From assembly GCF_023634655.1 (NCBI RefSeq), contig NZ_JAMKMS010000001.1, positions 62,001-126,000 on the forward strand: a stretch of 64,000 bases of DNA, written 5' to 3'. Source of the stretch: Vibrio methylphosphonaticus. GTDB lineage: Bacteria; Pseudomonadota; Gammaproteobacteria; Enterobacterales; Vibrionaceae. The notes below the pieces were generated by a model. The model was given only the letters and a program-made list of their open reading frames with translations, was not told the origin of the DNA and did no database searches. Both the position numbers and the translations under genes were made by a program. This document shows, piece after piece, positions 8,235-19,200 of this stretch; the stretch's first letter is position 1; each line of letters opens with the position of its first letter.

Positions 8235-9572
8235 GTGAAAATCCGTAGCACCGCCTTAGTAAAAGGATTTAGGCAGTCCACTCCATACGTTAATGCCCAT
8301 CGCAACAAGACCATGGTGATTACGCTCGGTGGCGAGGCCTTTTCTGACAAAAACTTCAACAATATCATCAGTGACATTGCCTTGCTGCATAGTCTCGGCG
8401 TCAAGCTCATTCTTGTTCACGGCGCTCGCCCACAAATCAATGATCTACTCGAGCGAAATGACTGCCACTCTCCCTATCACAAAGGCACACGCGTTACCGA
8501 TGAACGCGGTCTTGGCTACGTCATGCAAGCAACAGGCCGCCTGCAGCTCGATATTACCGCACGTCTGTCCATGAGCCTAAACAATACGCCCATGGCTGGA
8601 ACGCAACTCAATGTTGTGAGTGGTAATTTTGTGATCGCTCAGCCGTTAGGTGTCGATGACGGCATCGATTTTTGTCACAGTGGTAAAGTTCGCCGTATTG
8701 ATGTCGATGGTATTAATCGCGTACTCAATCAAGGCTCTATTGTGCTACTTGGCCCTGTCGCGGGTTCGGTAACGGGTGAAACATTCAACTTGCTCTCAGA
8801 AGAAGTGGCGACCAAAGTCGCGATAAAATTAAATGCTGATAAGTTAATTGGCTTTTGTTCTGAGCAAGGCGTACTGGATAGCAATGGCAATGCATTGGCT
8901 GAGCTCTTTCCATCGGAAGTCAACCGCATCATCACAGATCTCGAGGTAAACGAAGCACGCAACCCAGAAAGCAGCAGTGGTACTTTACGCTTCTTACGAG
9001 CCTCGAAAGCGGCGTGTCATGCCGGTGTGCCACGTTGCCATCTCATTAGCTATAAAATCGACGGCGCCCTAATTCAGGAGCTTTTTTCGCTCGATGGTAT
9101 TGGTACCCAAATCGTTAAAGCGAGTGCAGAACAAGTTCGGCAAGCTGAAATTGATGATATTGGTGGCATCTTCGATCTCATACGACCTTTAGAGGAAGAA
9201 GGGGTGTTGGTTAGACGCTCAAGAGAGCAACTTGAGCAAGAGATCCACCAATTCACCATTATCGAAAAAGATGGACTCATTATCGGCTGCGCCGCTCTGT
9301 ACACTTATAATGAAGATAAAATGGCGGAGATGGCGTGCGTCGCAATTCATCCCGACTATCGTGACGGTAATCGCGGCTTGTTATTGCTAAACCACATGAG
9401 GCAGCAATCTAAGTCCAAAGGCATTGAGCAAATTTTTGTCCTCACCACACATAGTTTGCATTGGTTTCGTGAGCAAGGCTTCCATGAAATAGGCGTGGAG
9501 TCACTGCCGATGTCCAAACAAGATTTTTATAATTTTCAACGTAAATCAAAGATTTTAGCTTTACCGATCTAA
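8235..9572 (+). CDS. argA: Amino-acid N-acetyltransferase (N-acetylglutamate synthase)
   Basis: 445 aa, standard length. First step of arginine synthesis: acetyl-CoA plus glutamate to N-acetylglutamate. Two domains: an N-terminal amino-acid-kinase fold (about 1-290; [20 protein letters not shown]) that binds arginine, and a C-terminal GNAT domain (about 295-445; [20 protein letters not shown] as the acetyl-CoA loop). The start is GTG at 8235 with AAGG upstream, giving the family N-terminus [15 protein letters not shown]. An ARG box lies upstream, consistent with ArgR repression and arginine feedback on the enzyme. Confidence 0.95.
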   Translation: MKIRSTALVKGFRQSTPYVNAHRNKTMVITLGGEAFSDKNFNNIISDIALLHSLGVKLILVHGARPQINDLLERNDCHSPYHKGTRVTDERGLGYVMQATGRLQLDITARLSMSLNNTPMAGTQLNVVSGNFVIAQPLGVDDGIDFCHSGKVRRIDVDGINRVLNQGSIVLLGPVAGSVTGETFNLLSEEVATKVAIKLNADKLIGFCSEQGVLDSNGNALAELFPSEVNRIITDLEVNEARNPESSSGTLRFLRASKAACHAGVPRCHLISYKIDGALIQELFSLDGIGTQIVKASAEQVRQAEIDDIGGIFDLIRPLEEEGVLVRRSREQLEQEIHQFTIIEKDGLIIGCAALYTYNEDKMAEMACVAIHPDYRDGNRGLLLLNHMRQQSKSKGIEQIFVLTTHSLHWFREQGFHEIGVESLPMSKQDFYNFQRKSKILALPI

Positions 9573-9605
9573 ATCGTTATTGCCATTTAAACGCCTAATA
9601 ACGAT
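9573..9605. other. Inverted repeat 3' of argA
   Basis: ATCGTTATT / AATAACGAT with a 15-nt loop, starting just after the argA stop codon. There is no T-run, so it is a weak terminator or an mRNA 3'-end stabiliser. The following 197 bp to the next ORF are AT-rich, as expected of a promoter region, with no other clear signal. Confidence 0.4.
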
Positions 9606-9802
9606 ACGCTCAAGAGCGAATATAAATCGTTAAATGATATATAAAACCGATTGCCCTTAATTAATTGCATAAATTATTTTACATCGCTCTCGTTAGTGAC
9701 TAAAATTCGATCAAATTACAGGATTTATTGTGATGTAAGTCCCAATTATTGGGAATGCAGGGATAGCTACGTGTGCCACTACTGCCATTGAGAGCAATAT
9801 CT

Positions 9803-9982
9803 ATGCGTACTGTTATTTGTAATTCTATTCAAAGCTTTTGGGATATGGCTGAAAACCATCTACTCGAAGGTCTACATGTTCACTGTGTATTTCCCGCGAC
9901 TGATAAGGTTCAGTCGTTAATCGGGCTTTATCAGGAGCAATATAAGATCAATAAAATCACTTTTTCGGAAGTGTTTAATTGA
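9803..9982 (+). CDS. Small hypothetical protein (59 aa)
   Basis: From the ATG at 9803 (GAGAG about eight bases upstream) the product is 59 aa, starting MRTVICNSIQSFWDM and ending KINKITFSEVFN. It has no signal peptide or membrane segment and an ordinary mixed composition that looks like real coding sequence. The frame opens earlier at 9773, but that start lacks a Shine-Dalgarno. The gene is monocistronic, between argA and the repeat 3' of recD. I do not recognise the family. Confidence 0.5.
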   Translation: MRTVICNSIQSFWDMAENHLLEGLHVHCVFPATDKVQSLIGLYQEQYKINKITFSEVFN

Positions 9983-10036
9983 CCTTATTCGGTTGATAAA
10001 AGAACTCACTACCACGGATGGTAGTGTCATCTACCT

Positions 10037-10076
10037 ATTTACCCATTTACCCATTTAACCATTTAACCATTTAACC
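10037..10076. repeat. Five 8-bp tandem repeats (ATTTACCC/ATTTAACC)
   Basis: Two ATTTACCC units followed by three ATTTAACC units, 35 bp from the recD stop, in the convergent gap between the 59-aa ORF and recD. The unit type switches by one base mid-array. Confidence 0.85.
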
Positions 10077-10110
10077 ATTGTAATTCTTTCCCACTCCAAT
10101 ACATTCTCTA

Positions 10111-12360
10111 CTACGATTTCAAACGACTTGCCAGACCGCTATGCCTTATTGTTTGGCAACGAATAGCTTTCAGTATCACTTGAGGCTCAGCGATTAGCGT
10201 CAACGTTTTCTTTGCTCGTGTAATACCCGTGTAGATCAACTCTTTCGTTAGTAGAGGCGAAAAGTCGGCTGGCAGAATCATAAACGTATGCGTGAACTCA
10301 CTACCTTGTGATTTATGAATCGTCATGGCATAAGCGGTCTCATGCTCGGGAACACGACTCGGTAATACCGATTTTATCGACCCATCTGGAAGTTCAAAAA
10401 ACACCTTTAGCTTCGCAACGTCTCCAGTGTAATCCGTCATACACAAACCGATATCACCGTTATAAAGCCCTAAGTTGTGATCGTTTCTCGTCACCATAAC
10501 AGGACGCCCCGCATACCATTGTGCTTCACCATTGCTAATGATGTCGCGCTGCTTTAGTCGTTGTTCTATTCGCTGATTAAGTCCCACAACCCCAAAGTCG
10601 CCTTCGCGAACCGCGCACAGTAACCGATGACCAGAAAAGCTCTCCAACGCTGATTTTGCCGTTGATCGCTGCCAAATAGCTAACCTATCTGCGCTCTGAA
10701 GTGCTTCTCCATCGGGTCTTATGGCAACAATCTGTAAATAAGGCTGATAAGCTTTTAGCATACTTTGTAGCAGGTTCTGATAAGCATCTGCGGTTAAATG
10801 ATGCCAGACAATATCAGTAAAACCTTTATCCCACACCCGCCCAAAGCCACGTGTGTCACTGGCATTAATCGTCTTTGCCAATTGCCCTATTCCTGACCGA
10901 GCATCAAAACGATAGCTTTTTTGTAGTACGCATAAGCCATCTGCCACAGCGCTTCGTTGTATGGCTGCCTGGCTAGGAGCATTGCGCTGAGCACTGCTAT
11001 GGCGACAATCAAACTGCGTTAATTGCTTAATGGTGTCATTTTGTCCTTGGCTATAGCCCTGACTGGCAAACTCACAAATATCAGACAACACGGCCCCCGC
11101 TTCAACCGATGCCAATTGGTCTTTATCACCGAGCAAAATAAGCCGAGCATGTGCAGGTAGTGCGTCGAGCAAACGGTGCATCATAGGTAAATCCACCATA
11201 GAGGCTTCATCAAGTACCAATACATCCAAATGAAGTGGGTTTTCACGATGGTGGCGGAACTCAACACGGTTGGGGATTGCCCCTAACAAACGGTGAATCG
11301 TACTGGACTCTGTTGGAATTTTTGCGAGTATTTCTGGCTCGATAGCTAAGCTGCTTAACGCTTTACCTATCGATTCTGTTAATCTTGCCGCCGCTTTTCC
11401 TGTCGGCGCCACCAGCTTTATAATTGGGCTTTGTTGGGTCAGCCCTGCCTGATGAACCAACGCGGCTAGTAATTTCGTTACCGTGGTCGTTTTACCTGTA
11501 CCGGGTCCACCAGAAATCACCGAAAATCGACGAGTCAACGCGACCGCTGCTGCCACCTTTTGCCAGTTAAGACAGCAAGATAACGGGATTAGGTTATCCA
11601 ATATATTAAGATCGCCTGATTGCTTTGCGTGCATTAATTTCTGGTCAACGTCCCCCCAATTGATGAGCTCCGGGGTAACCACATCAAGAAAATCGCACAC
11701 CAGCTGCTGGCGAAGCACTTGGGTATTTTTTTCACCAGGCAATTGCTGTAATGCGGAGAATAAGTAGTGATATTCACAAGCAAACAACTGATCAAGCAAA
11801 TTAGCCAGTTGTGCTGGGCTTTCTATACTGATGGCACTTGCCATCGCATTCATCCGATCAGCGATAGTTTGTTCGTATCGATAATAGCGATGCAAATACA
11901 AGCGACCATGTTGCCAAACAAGAGGGGTCGGTGACATGTCGTTGTGAAGCGTACCCAACGACGTCGTGATACTCTTTGCGTCATTCAATACTCGCAGCCA
12001 ATCAACCTGGTTAATTAAACCATCAATTTGCTGCGCAACCTCGCCATAAATGCCAAGCAAACTGGCGCTTGGCAGTGACCCGGATGTCAAAGGTAGTGTT
12101 GAACTCTCCAGTGACGCATTCCTATCAGATGTATTGATATCAGATGTATTGATATCAGATGTTATCGGAGCAAGATTTACGCAAATATGTCCTTGTCCTA
12201 AATTGGCACTTGTCAGTGCAGCAAGCCACATCACTTCAGCTCGAAGCTCAGACTCTAAAGACGAGACAAACTTAGCAAACTGTATATCGAGTGGTCGTAG
12301 TACCTTTTTCTCTGCAAGAAACGCCACGACTTCAGGTAAGGATTGAAACAGCTGTGACAT
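10111..12360 (-). CDS. recD: Exodeoxyribonuclease V alpha subunit (RecD helicase)
   Basis: 749 aa, long compared with 608 in E. coli. The fast 5'-3' SF1B helicase of RecBCD. Walker A SGGPGTGKTTT at 283-293, then DEASMVDLPMM (motif II), LLGDKDQLASVEAGAVL (III), SYRFDARSGIG (IV), MTIHKSQGSEF (V) and YTGITRAKKTL (VI). The extra length is in two linkers: residues about 67-98, containing a repeated INTSD pentapeptide encoded by a 15-bp tandem repeat, and a Ser/Gln-rich stretch between motifs III and IV. The start ATG overlaps the recB stop by one base (TAATG), so translation is coupled. Core motifs are intact; activity is expected. Confidence 0.95.
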   Translation of the reverse strand: MSQLFQSLPEVVAFLAEKKVLRPLDIQFAKFVSSLESELRAEVMWLAALTSANLGQGHICVNLAPITSDINTSDINTSDRNASLESSTLPLTSGSLPSASLLGIYGEVAQQIDGLINQVDWLRVLNDAKSITTSLGTLHNDMSPTPLVWQHGRLYLHRYYRYEQTIADRMNAMASAISIESPAQLANLLDQLFACEYHYLFSALQQLPGEKNTQVLRQQLVCDFLDVVTPELINWGDVDQKLMHAKQSGDLNILDNLIPLSCCLNWQKVAAAVALTRRFSVISGGPGTGKTTTVTKLLAALVHQAGLTQQSPIIKLVAPTGKAAARLTESIGKALSSLAIEPEILAKIPTESSTIHRLLGAIPNRVEFRHHRENPLHLDVLVLDEASMVDLPMMHRLLDALPAHARLILLGDKDQLASVEAGAVLSDICEFASQGYSQGQNDTIKQLTQFDCRHSSAQRNAPSQAAIQRSAVADGLCVLQKSYRFDARSGIGQLAKTINASDTRGFGRVWDKGFTDIVWHHLTADAYQNLLQSMLKAYQPYLQIVAIRPDGEALQSADRLAIWQRSTAKSALESFSGHRLLCAVREGDFGVVGLNQRIEQRLKQRDIISNGEAQWYAGRPVMVTRNDHNLGLYNGDIGLCMTDYTGDVAKLKVFFELPDGSIKSVLPSRVPEHETAYAMTIHKSQGSEFTHTFMILPADFSPLLTKELIYTGITRAKKTLTLIAEPQVILKAIRCQTIRHSGLASRLKS
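12124..12162. repeat. In-frame 15-bp tandem repeat inside recD
   Basis: Two full copies plus nine bases of a third of ATCAGATGTATTGAT. Being a multiple of three it adds INTSD pentapeptides (residues about 70-79) without breaking the frame. Confidence 0.85.
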
Positions 12361-15300
12361 TATTGAGTCTTCCCTTGTTGCTCATTAAAGCGATCATGAT
12401 GAATGGTCTCGCCAGATATCAGCGCATCGAGATCTTCTATCAATGTCTGTTCAGGTTTACTGTAAAAAATTCCAGACGTCGACCCAGGTTCAATACCACG
12501 CAAAAATAGATAATACACGCCACCAAAGTGCGTCTCATAGTTGTAGTCTTTTATTCGTGTTTTGAGAAAGCGATGCAACGCCAACGCATACAGTTGGTAT
12601 TGCAAATCATAACGATGATCGATCATCGCATGTTTAAGCTGTGCCTGTTGGTAATACTCAGGACTGTCACCAAGATAATTGGATTTCCAGTCAAGCACGT
12701 AGTACTTACCATTATGTTCAAACACGAGGTCAATGAAGCCCTTTAACATGCCGCTTACGGTATAAAAACCCAGGTCTTTCGCCTGTGCCGACAACTCATC
12801 GTGACGCTGAATCACCCTGTTGAGTGACATTGCATCAAGCACCTCGATGGGTAATAAGAACTCCATTTCGACCAACTTCTGTGACGTCCCTTTTTCTCGC
12901 AATCGCAACGAATCACCATCCAGCGGAGTGTCGAGCACACGATCAACAAGATTGTGAACAACGGGCAGCCACTGAGGATCGTATTGCTCCTTTTCCAAAA
13001 GCTGAGCAATCACATCCCGATTCAACTCGGACTCTGCAGGCTCAGTAAACGTCACGTCTTCAAATACGGTATGAAGAAACGTACCCGGCCGCGCCCCTTT
13101 CGGAAAATGATAAATACTTTTTTCTGGCTCCATCAGCGATAGCGTCTCCGCCTCTTGCGAGGAATCAATATCAATGCCGGCCGCTTCAATAAATACTTCT
13201 CGGTCTGAATGGTGATGGCCTTGTTTCACCAAATTGGAGTAACTGGTCATTCGCCAATGGCGGTCGATGTCTGTTACTAAGGTTTTCACACTAAGATCAG
13301 GTAACATCACTTCGCTTGGTCGATATAGCTCATCATCAACTTCCGGTGGAGACATCACTCTGATCGCCGTTTGCTGCTTGGCTAATTGCGCCAGTGCCGA
13401 ACCCAGGTCATTCACTCCTAGCTCTTTAGCTTGCTGAACTAAGTAGCCAATAGCGCTGTGATGTACGCCTGTCGGCTCTTTCGTTGAACGGCCATTTCGA
13501 AGCGGAGCAATACCAATAAAACAACCATAAACCGCGCGCGTCAATGCCACATAAATAAGACGTAGGTCCTCTGCTAAGCGTTCTTTATCTGCTTGGGCTA
13601 ATGCCGACTTTGACTGAGCAAGATCAATCACAGGGGATTGCAATGCCTCATCATAATACTTCGCTTCTGACGCTTCTCTATAGCTGGTTACAAAAGGCAG
13701 ATAGACTAAATCATACTCCAAACCTTTTGACTTATGGATGGTGATAATTTGCACCAAATTTCTTTCTGACTCTAAACGTTGAATGTGTTCATCGCTGCCA
13801 CCTAGCCCTTGCGCAGCGTCTTCAATCGATTGACCTAACCAACGCAGCAATGCACTATCACTTTCTAAATCTTGCCTTTCATTCTGCAATAACTCTCCAA
13901 GGTGAAGGTAGTCGGTCAATAAACGTTCTCCCCCCGCTTGAGTCAGCAGTCGACTGGCAATCTCACGTTTAAATAACACCGCTCGCAACATAGGAAGTAC
14001 ACCACGGGTTTGCCACAAATGACGATACTCTTGAAACTCTGCCGTCACTTTTTCCCACACGGTTTCTTCATTGTTCAGGTCATCTAAATAGGTAGCGGAT
14101 AAAGCAAAGAGCTCACTGGCTAACGCCGCTTTTAGGGCTCGCTCATCCCCTAAAGACCACACAGCTTGCAGTAGCCGTAACATATCAATAGCAACACCAC
14201 TGGCAAACACACTGTCACGGTTAGACAAGTAAACACTGGCAATGCCACGCTCCGCTAAGGCTTGCTTAATTAACTGACCTTCACTGCCCGTTCTTACTAG
14301 CACAGCAATATTGCCCGCTTCTATCGGTGTCTGCTTTTCACCGTTGACTAAAATGGACTCATGAGTTTGCGCGCCAGTGAGCACCGTTTTGATATGTTGC
14401 GCAGTCGATGCGGCCATCGCCGTCACATACTCACCTTTAGGCAACGGTTTTTCTGATTCTTGTAACCAAAACTCGACTGCGGGTTGTTTTTCACCATTGA
14501 GACACCAATGACGCAAATGCGCCTTCGGGTTAGCTTGGACAGCAAAAAACGGAATATCATCATCATAAACAAACGGAGAGATCGCCTGCTTAAATAAGCT
14601 ATTAACCCCTTGAACCATACTTTCACTGGAACGCCAGTTGGTGCCCAATGTGTAATGGTCGGTCACTTGGTTTCTTGCTTTGATATAAGTAAAAATATCT
14701 GCACCACGGAAACCGTAAATGGCCTGTTTAGGATCGCCAATCATGAACCAGCCACATTGGGCATGCTGCAAATAGACTCGGCTAAAAATATGATACTGAA
14801 GCGGGTCGGTATCTTGAAATTCATCAATCATCGCCACGGGAAACTGCTGACGTATTTTTTCCGCCAACCCATCACCGGACTCAAATTCCAATGCGGCGGA
14901 CAGGTGCGTCAACAAATCATCAAATGACAACCATTGTTTACTCTCTTTCGCGTCAATGAGGCGCTGTCGACAACGCTTGATAGCCAGAGCAAGCAAGGGG
15001 GTCTTTAGCTCAGGAGGCGAGGCAAGGAGTGTTTCGATGGCTTGGAAAACCTCATGAACCGGAGGCTCGCCCTTTGGGGTTTTTTCATTCAATACCGTTT
15101 GCGAGAACTTCTCTAGAGAATCCGGAAAATAATAATCTTTGGTCTCTGATTTAGACCACTCTGTAATTGCCGATACCCATGTTGGCAGTGATTTTTTGGT
15201 GTAACTACGTTTGTTGACGTCTGATGCACTAATACACGGCACAATATCCTCGGAGACCGCAAGCCATTGTGATTTAAGCGCTTGGATTGCAGCTAGGTTT

Positions 15301-15983
15301 TGTAGATGCAACGCATTAAGGTCGGTGGCACTCGCATGGCGAGTAAATGACACATTCGGTCCGGTCATATAGCGTGAAATATCACGAAGCAATGCACTAG
15401 GCGTCGACCATAACTTACGAACCTCATTGGCTAGCTCTAACCCTAATGGATAAAATTGACTGCGCCAGAAGTCCGCGACAACTTGTGCTTTTAGGCGACT
15501 TTCATCGGTAATGAATTCGTTATTAAAGCGCGAACCCGACTCAAAAGCATTTTGCGTCAGCATACGCTGACAAAAGCCATGAATGGTATACACCGCCGCT
15601 TCATCCATCTGTCTTTCGGCTTGCAGTAAGGTAGAGACCGCAAAACGATGATCATCAACATCCACCAACAATGGCGCAATCACAGGGTCATCACTACTGC
15701 CACGAGCAAAGGCAATTCTTGCTTGGTGAATTCGGGCGCGTATCCGGTCGCGTAATTCTGCTGTCGCCGCTTCGGTAAAGGTCACTACCAGTATTTGATC
15801 AACCGTCAACGGATGCTGATGACGAGAGCTTTCATCTCCATGCCCAAGTAACAAACGCAAATAGAGACCTGCTATCGTAAAGGTCTTTCCTGTACCCGCT
15901 GAGGCTTCGATAAGCCTAGCTCCGTACAGGGGAAAGCTCATGGTATCGAGAGCAATTGGCGTCTGAATATTCTTGTCTGGCAT
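12360..15983 (-). CDS. recB: Exodeoxyribonuclease V beta subunit (RecB helicase-nuclease)
   Basis: 1207 aa from the ATG at 15983; an in-frame TTG at 15998 would add five residues. SF1A 3'-5' helicase plus the only nuclease site of RecBCD. Walker A ASAGTGKTFTIA (residues about 28-39), MIDEFQDTDPLQ (motif II), IITIHKSKGLEYD (V) and LRLIYVALTRAVYG (VI). The C-terminal nuclease domain has GTFLHTVFED, then GFIDLVFEHNGKYYVLDWKSNY with the DWK catalytic lysine. It ends in a one-base overlap with recD. The 282 bp upstream separate it from recC; ptrA, which sits there in E. coli, is absent. Confidence 0.95.
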   Translation of the reverse strand: MPDKNIQTPIALDTMSFPLYGARLIEASAGTGKTFTIAGLYLRLLLGHGDESSRHQHPLTVDQILVVTFTEAATAELRDRIRARIHQARIAFARGSSDDPVIAPLLVDVDDHRFAVSTLLQAERQMDEAAVYTIHGFCQRMLTQNAFESGSRFNNEFITDESRLKAQVVADFWRSQFYPLGLELANEVRKLWSTPSALLRDISRYMTGPNVSFTRHASATDLNALHLQNLAAIQALKSQWLAVSEDIVPCISASDVNKRSYTKKSLPTWVSAITEWSKSETKDYYFPDSLEKFSQTVLNEKTPKGEPPVHEVFQAIETLLASPPELKTPLLALAIKRCRQRLIDAKESKQWLSFDDLLTHLSAALEFESGDGLAEKIRQQFPVAMIDEFQDTDPLQYHIFSRVYLQHAQCGWFMIGDPKQAIYGFRGADIFTYIKARNQVTDHYTLGTNWRSSESMVQGVNSLFKQAISPFVYDDDIPFFAVQANPKAHLRHWCLNGEKQPAVEFWLQESEKPLPKGEYVTAMAASTAQHIKTVLTGAQTHESILVNGEKQTPIEAGNIAVLVRTGSEGQLIKQALAERGIASVYLSNRDSVFASGVAIDMLRLLQAVWSLGDERALKAALASELFALSATYLDDLNNEETVWEKVTAEFQEYRHLWQTRGVLPMLRAVLFKREIASRLLTQAGGERLLTDYLHLGELLQNERQDLESDSALLRWLGQSIEDAAQGLGGSDEHIQRLESERNLVQIITIHKSKGLEYDLVYLPFVTSYREASEAKYYDEALQSPVIDLAQSKSALAQADKERLAEDLRLIYVALTRAVYGCFIGIAPLRNGRSTKEPTGVHHSAIGYLVQQAKELGVNDLGSALAQLAKQQTAIRVMSPPEVDDELYRPSEVMLPDLSVKTLVTDIDRHWRMTSYSNLVKQGHHHSDREVFIEAAGIDIDSSQEAETLSLMEPEKSIYHFPKGARPGTFLHTVFEDVTFTEPAESELNRDVIAQLLEKEQYDPQWLPVVHNLVDRVLDTPLDGDSLRLREKGTSQKLVEMEFLLPIEVLDAMSLNRVIQRHDELSAQAKDLGFYTVSGMLKGFIDLVFEHNGKYYVLDWKSNYLGDSPEYYQQAQLKHAMIDHRYDLQYQLYALALHRFLKTRIKDYNYETHFGGVYYLFLRGIEPGSTSGIFYSKPEQTLIEDLDALISGETIHHDRFNEQQGKTQ

Positions 15984-16232
15984 GGCGTATAAACTCAACT
16001 TTGTGACGTAGCACTTAAATTTTAATTAAAACAACAAACTATATAGCATAGCTATAGAATCGCGAGATCCCATTCACAGAATTACTTCACTATAATCATT
16101 ACTATTCACCTAACGATTTACGGTCCCTCTGACCCTGTGGCCGACCAGCAACCCTACATACTCTAATAATGCTGGCGGTCACCACTCCTTTTGTTAACAC
16201 CAATCCTTTCAGGAACGCTTAGGTTGAACTTG

Positions 16233-16278
16233 TGAGTAATAGTTAGCCTATGAGTAATGGTTAGCCTATGAGTAATAG
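16233..16278. repeat. 18-bp tandem repeat covering the recC stop codon
   Basis: TGAGTAATAGTTAGCCTA and TGAGTAATGGTTAGCCTA, plus ten bases of a third unit. On the minus strand the unit contains the last recC codons and its TAG stop, so the array repeats the gene's end. The gap 15984-16265 otherwise shows only a small palindrome, TATAGC-ATA-GCTATA at 16042-16056. Confidence 0.85.
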
Positions 16279-19200
16279 TCTTCGACCGTTTGGCTTAATG
16301 TTCGGGGTGCTTGCAGCACTTGTATGGCAATTCGCTTACTCTCTTGTGCCATCGCCTCTTCCCATTGTGGCCAAACTCGAGAAATATAGGCATTGCCGCC
16401 CTCACCCGTGACCATATAGCCACCCACAAATTTAGCTTCCATTTTACTGAGCATTTTTTCATCATCTGGTTTCCAAGCACCGCGGCTATAATTGGCTTCA
16501 ATGCCTGCCATCGCAGTCTCAGGGAAGTACGCTAGTGGTTGGTCAAGGCCTTGCACATAGAACGACAGCAACTCTTTTAAATAGCTCATCGCAGCATCAA
16601 CATCTAATGCTGGCAACACGCGATGCACGACCCCTTCTTTTTTGTCATAAGCGAGCATATGAGTCACCTTACCTTTGCCAATAGCGGCTAAAAGCAGATG
16701 ATCAATCCATGCACTTAAATAATCACTCGCTCTGAGTCTGCCGCTACGATAGCGAACCAGCCCAGACGAGAACTGCCCGGTAATCCAACCTTGCAAGCGA
16801 ACCCGATGCTTGCCCAAATCAATGAGCTGATTCACTTCTGCATCGTCTACCGCTGAGGTGGTGAGCGCCGCTACAGCTTGCGCCAGCTCTTGCGTTTGTC
16901 CCATGTTTCCAGCCAGTTCCAAATCACCAAAATGACGAACCGGCAAAAAGCCCTGCGCTTTTTGCTGTTGCTGAAAAGCCTGCGTCTCGGCATCAGACAA
17001 TTGACCGCCATTTTTTACCAGCGCATGTAGCAGCTCGTTACGCAAACCAAAACTCTCGAGCCCGTTGAGTGAGAAAGGTTCGTCTTCTTCCACCATAAAA
17101 TGCTGCTGATCGAACGACACTTGTAAGCGGCGATTGAACAAATATTGAACCGGCAAACGCCAGAAGCGCTGTAGCTCGGCAAGGTCTAGCTCAATCACTT
17201 CATCACTAGTTCGAAGTATCGGAGGTAATACAAAATGACTCGCAACGGCACCAACCGCTTGTTCTTGGGCACTTTGTTGCGCCGTTGGTAACCATTCAGC
17301 GGCATAACTTTGTTTTGCACTACTGGCATCAAAATGTGAGGGACTAAATGGCACCATAGGGTATTCTTGCGTCAACTGCTCGATAAGTCGCAGACCTGAG
17401 TCATCAACACTCAACGCTTCATCATTAGGCAGTCGATAATTTTGCTGACAATACTCCATCAGTTCCGACACCAAGACCGAAGGCACACGCTCAGTATTGT
17501 CTTGAATCGATCGTCCTACGTAACTGATGTACAGCGATTGCTGTGCAGACAATAGCGCTTCTAGAAAGAGATAGCGGTCATCATCTCTTCTTGAGCGGTC
17601 ACCGGCGCGTGTTCGTCCTGTCATTAAATCAAAACTCTCTGGCGGGACGCTTCGCGGGTATACACCATCATTCATACCAAGCAAGCACACCACTTTAAAT
17701 GGGATAGAGCGCATTGGCATTAAGGTGCAAAAGTTGACTTGTCCGGCTAAAAAACGTTGGCTAACGCGTGAGCCAGATAATTTATTCGTAAAGTACTGGC
17801 GCACTATCTTGGGAGAGAGTGTTTCGTCAAAACAGGCGTCTTGTAATTGCTCCTGAAGACCAGAAATGGTATCTCGTATTGACTTAATGACCACTTCGCC
17901 TTCAAGCTCAACTTTAAAGAAGGCATCAACCAACTGATTAATGACACTACGCCACTGCTCAATGCTCACAGCCGTGTTGAGGCGTTGACGGTAGTTTGCA
18001 ACGGTATCAATAAACTGTGCTAACTTGCCCGCGGTTTCAGCGCGCATGCCTTGCGTTTGCTCATAAGGTGCAATCACTGTGTCATCAATGGTCAGTAGCC
18101 CCGATTCTTCACTAATCGCATAACCGGCGAGCATTCTTGAAATACCAAACATCCAAGAGTTCTGTCCAAACTCAGGCAATTCAAATTCGCTCGCAGTGTG
18201 TTCATTCACTCCCCAGCGTACTTGTGCTTCATCCACCCAGAGTTTGATCATTGCATACTCTTGCTCGTCCAAATCAAAGCGAGCCAATATGGCAGGGACA
18301 TCAAGAAGCTCAAGTAACTCACTGGACGTACAGCGTAATTCAGGCAGAGCAAGCAACTGATTAAAGGCATTAAGTAATGGGCTTTCTTTATCCGCTGTAC
18401 GATCCGATATCGAAAACGGAATATAACGCTCACCCGCCGCATTACCAAACACCGCTTGAATGGCAGGGCTATAAGCATTGATGTCTGCCACCATGACAAT
18501 AATGTCTCTAGGCTTTAATTGCGGATCGTTATCAAACATTGATAGGAGATTGTCGTACAGTGCTTCGACTTCCCGCATCGCACTATGGCAGACATGCAGA
18601 GTGAGAGAACGATCGTTAGCATTCACTTCAGGCTTGTGCTCTGAATGGAGAATAACCGCATCATCTTGATGCTCTTCAAGGCTCAAAATATCGGCTTGAA
18701 TATGATGCAGTAACGAGTCTCGGTCGACATCGACAAATGCATCGATCTCATTGGATTCAAGTTGCGAGAGCAAATACAAATTATCTCGCCCCAGTTTTCC
18801 CATCGAGGCCAATAAACTGTTGCCAACATCAGTCACGTGTAACTCATCATCAAGATTGTCCTCAATGCTTCCTTTCAACAGCAAGGTTTGCTGACAATCT
18901 GATACATCGGCAACGTCATCAATTGCTTGTAAGTGTTTGCGCTTATTTGCGGCTAAGCGTGCAAGGTACTTACGATCCCGTACATCTCCCCAGTAAAAGC
19001 GACAAGGGTTAGTAAACATCATATGGACATCAATATGCTGCCCAAGCGCTTTAAGGGCGTCTAAATAACGAGGGGGTAACGATGAAATACCAAACACAAA
19101 CAAACGCTTTGGCAAACCCGCCAATCGGGTATCTAACTTCGCATCACCATGACTCTGAGCGAGCGAATCAATGAAATGCTCATACAAGTTTGCTCGATGA

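Noticed and set aside
15984..16265. Remnant of ptrA between recB and recC
   Set aside because: Only 282 bp, no HxxEH-type reading frame or M16-like peptide found on the strand; treated as plain absence.
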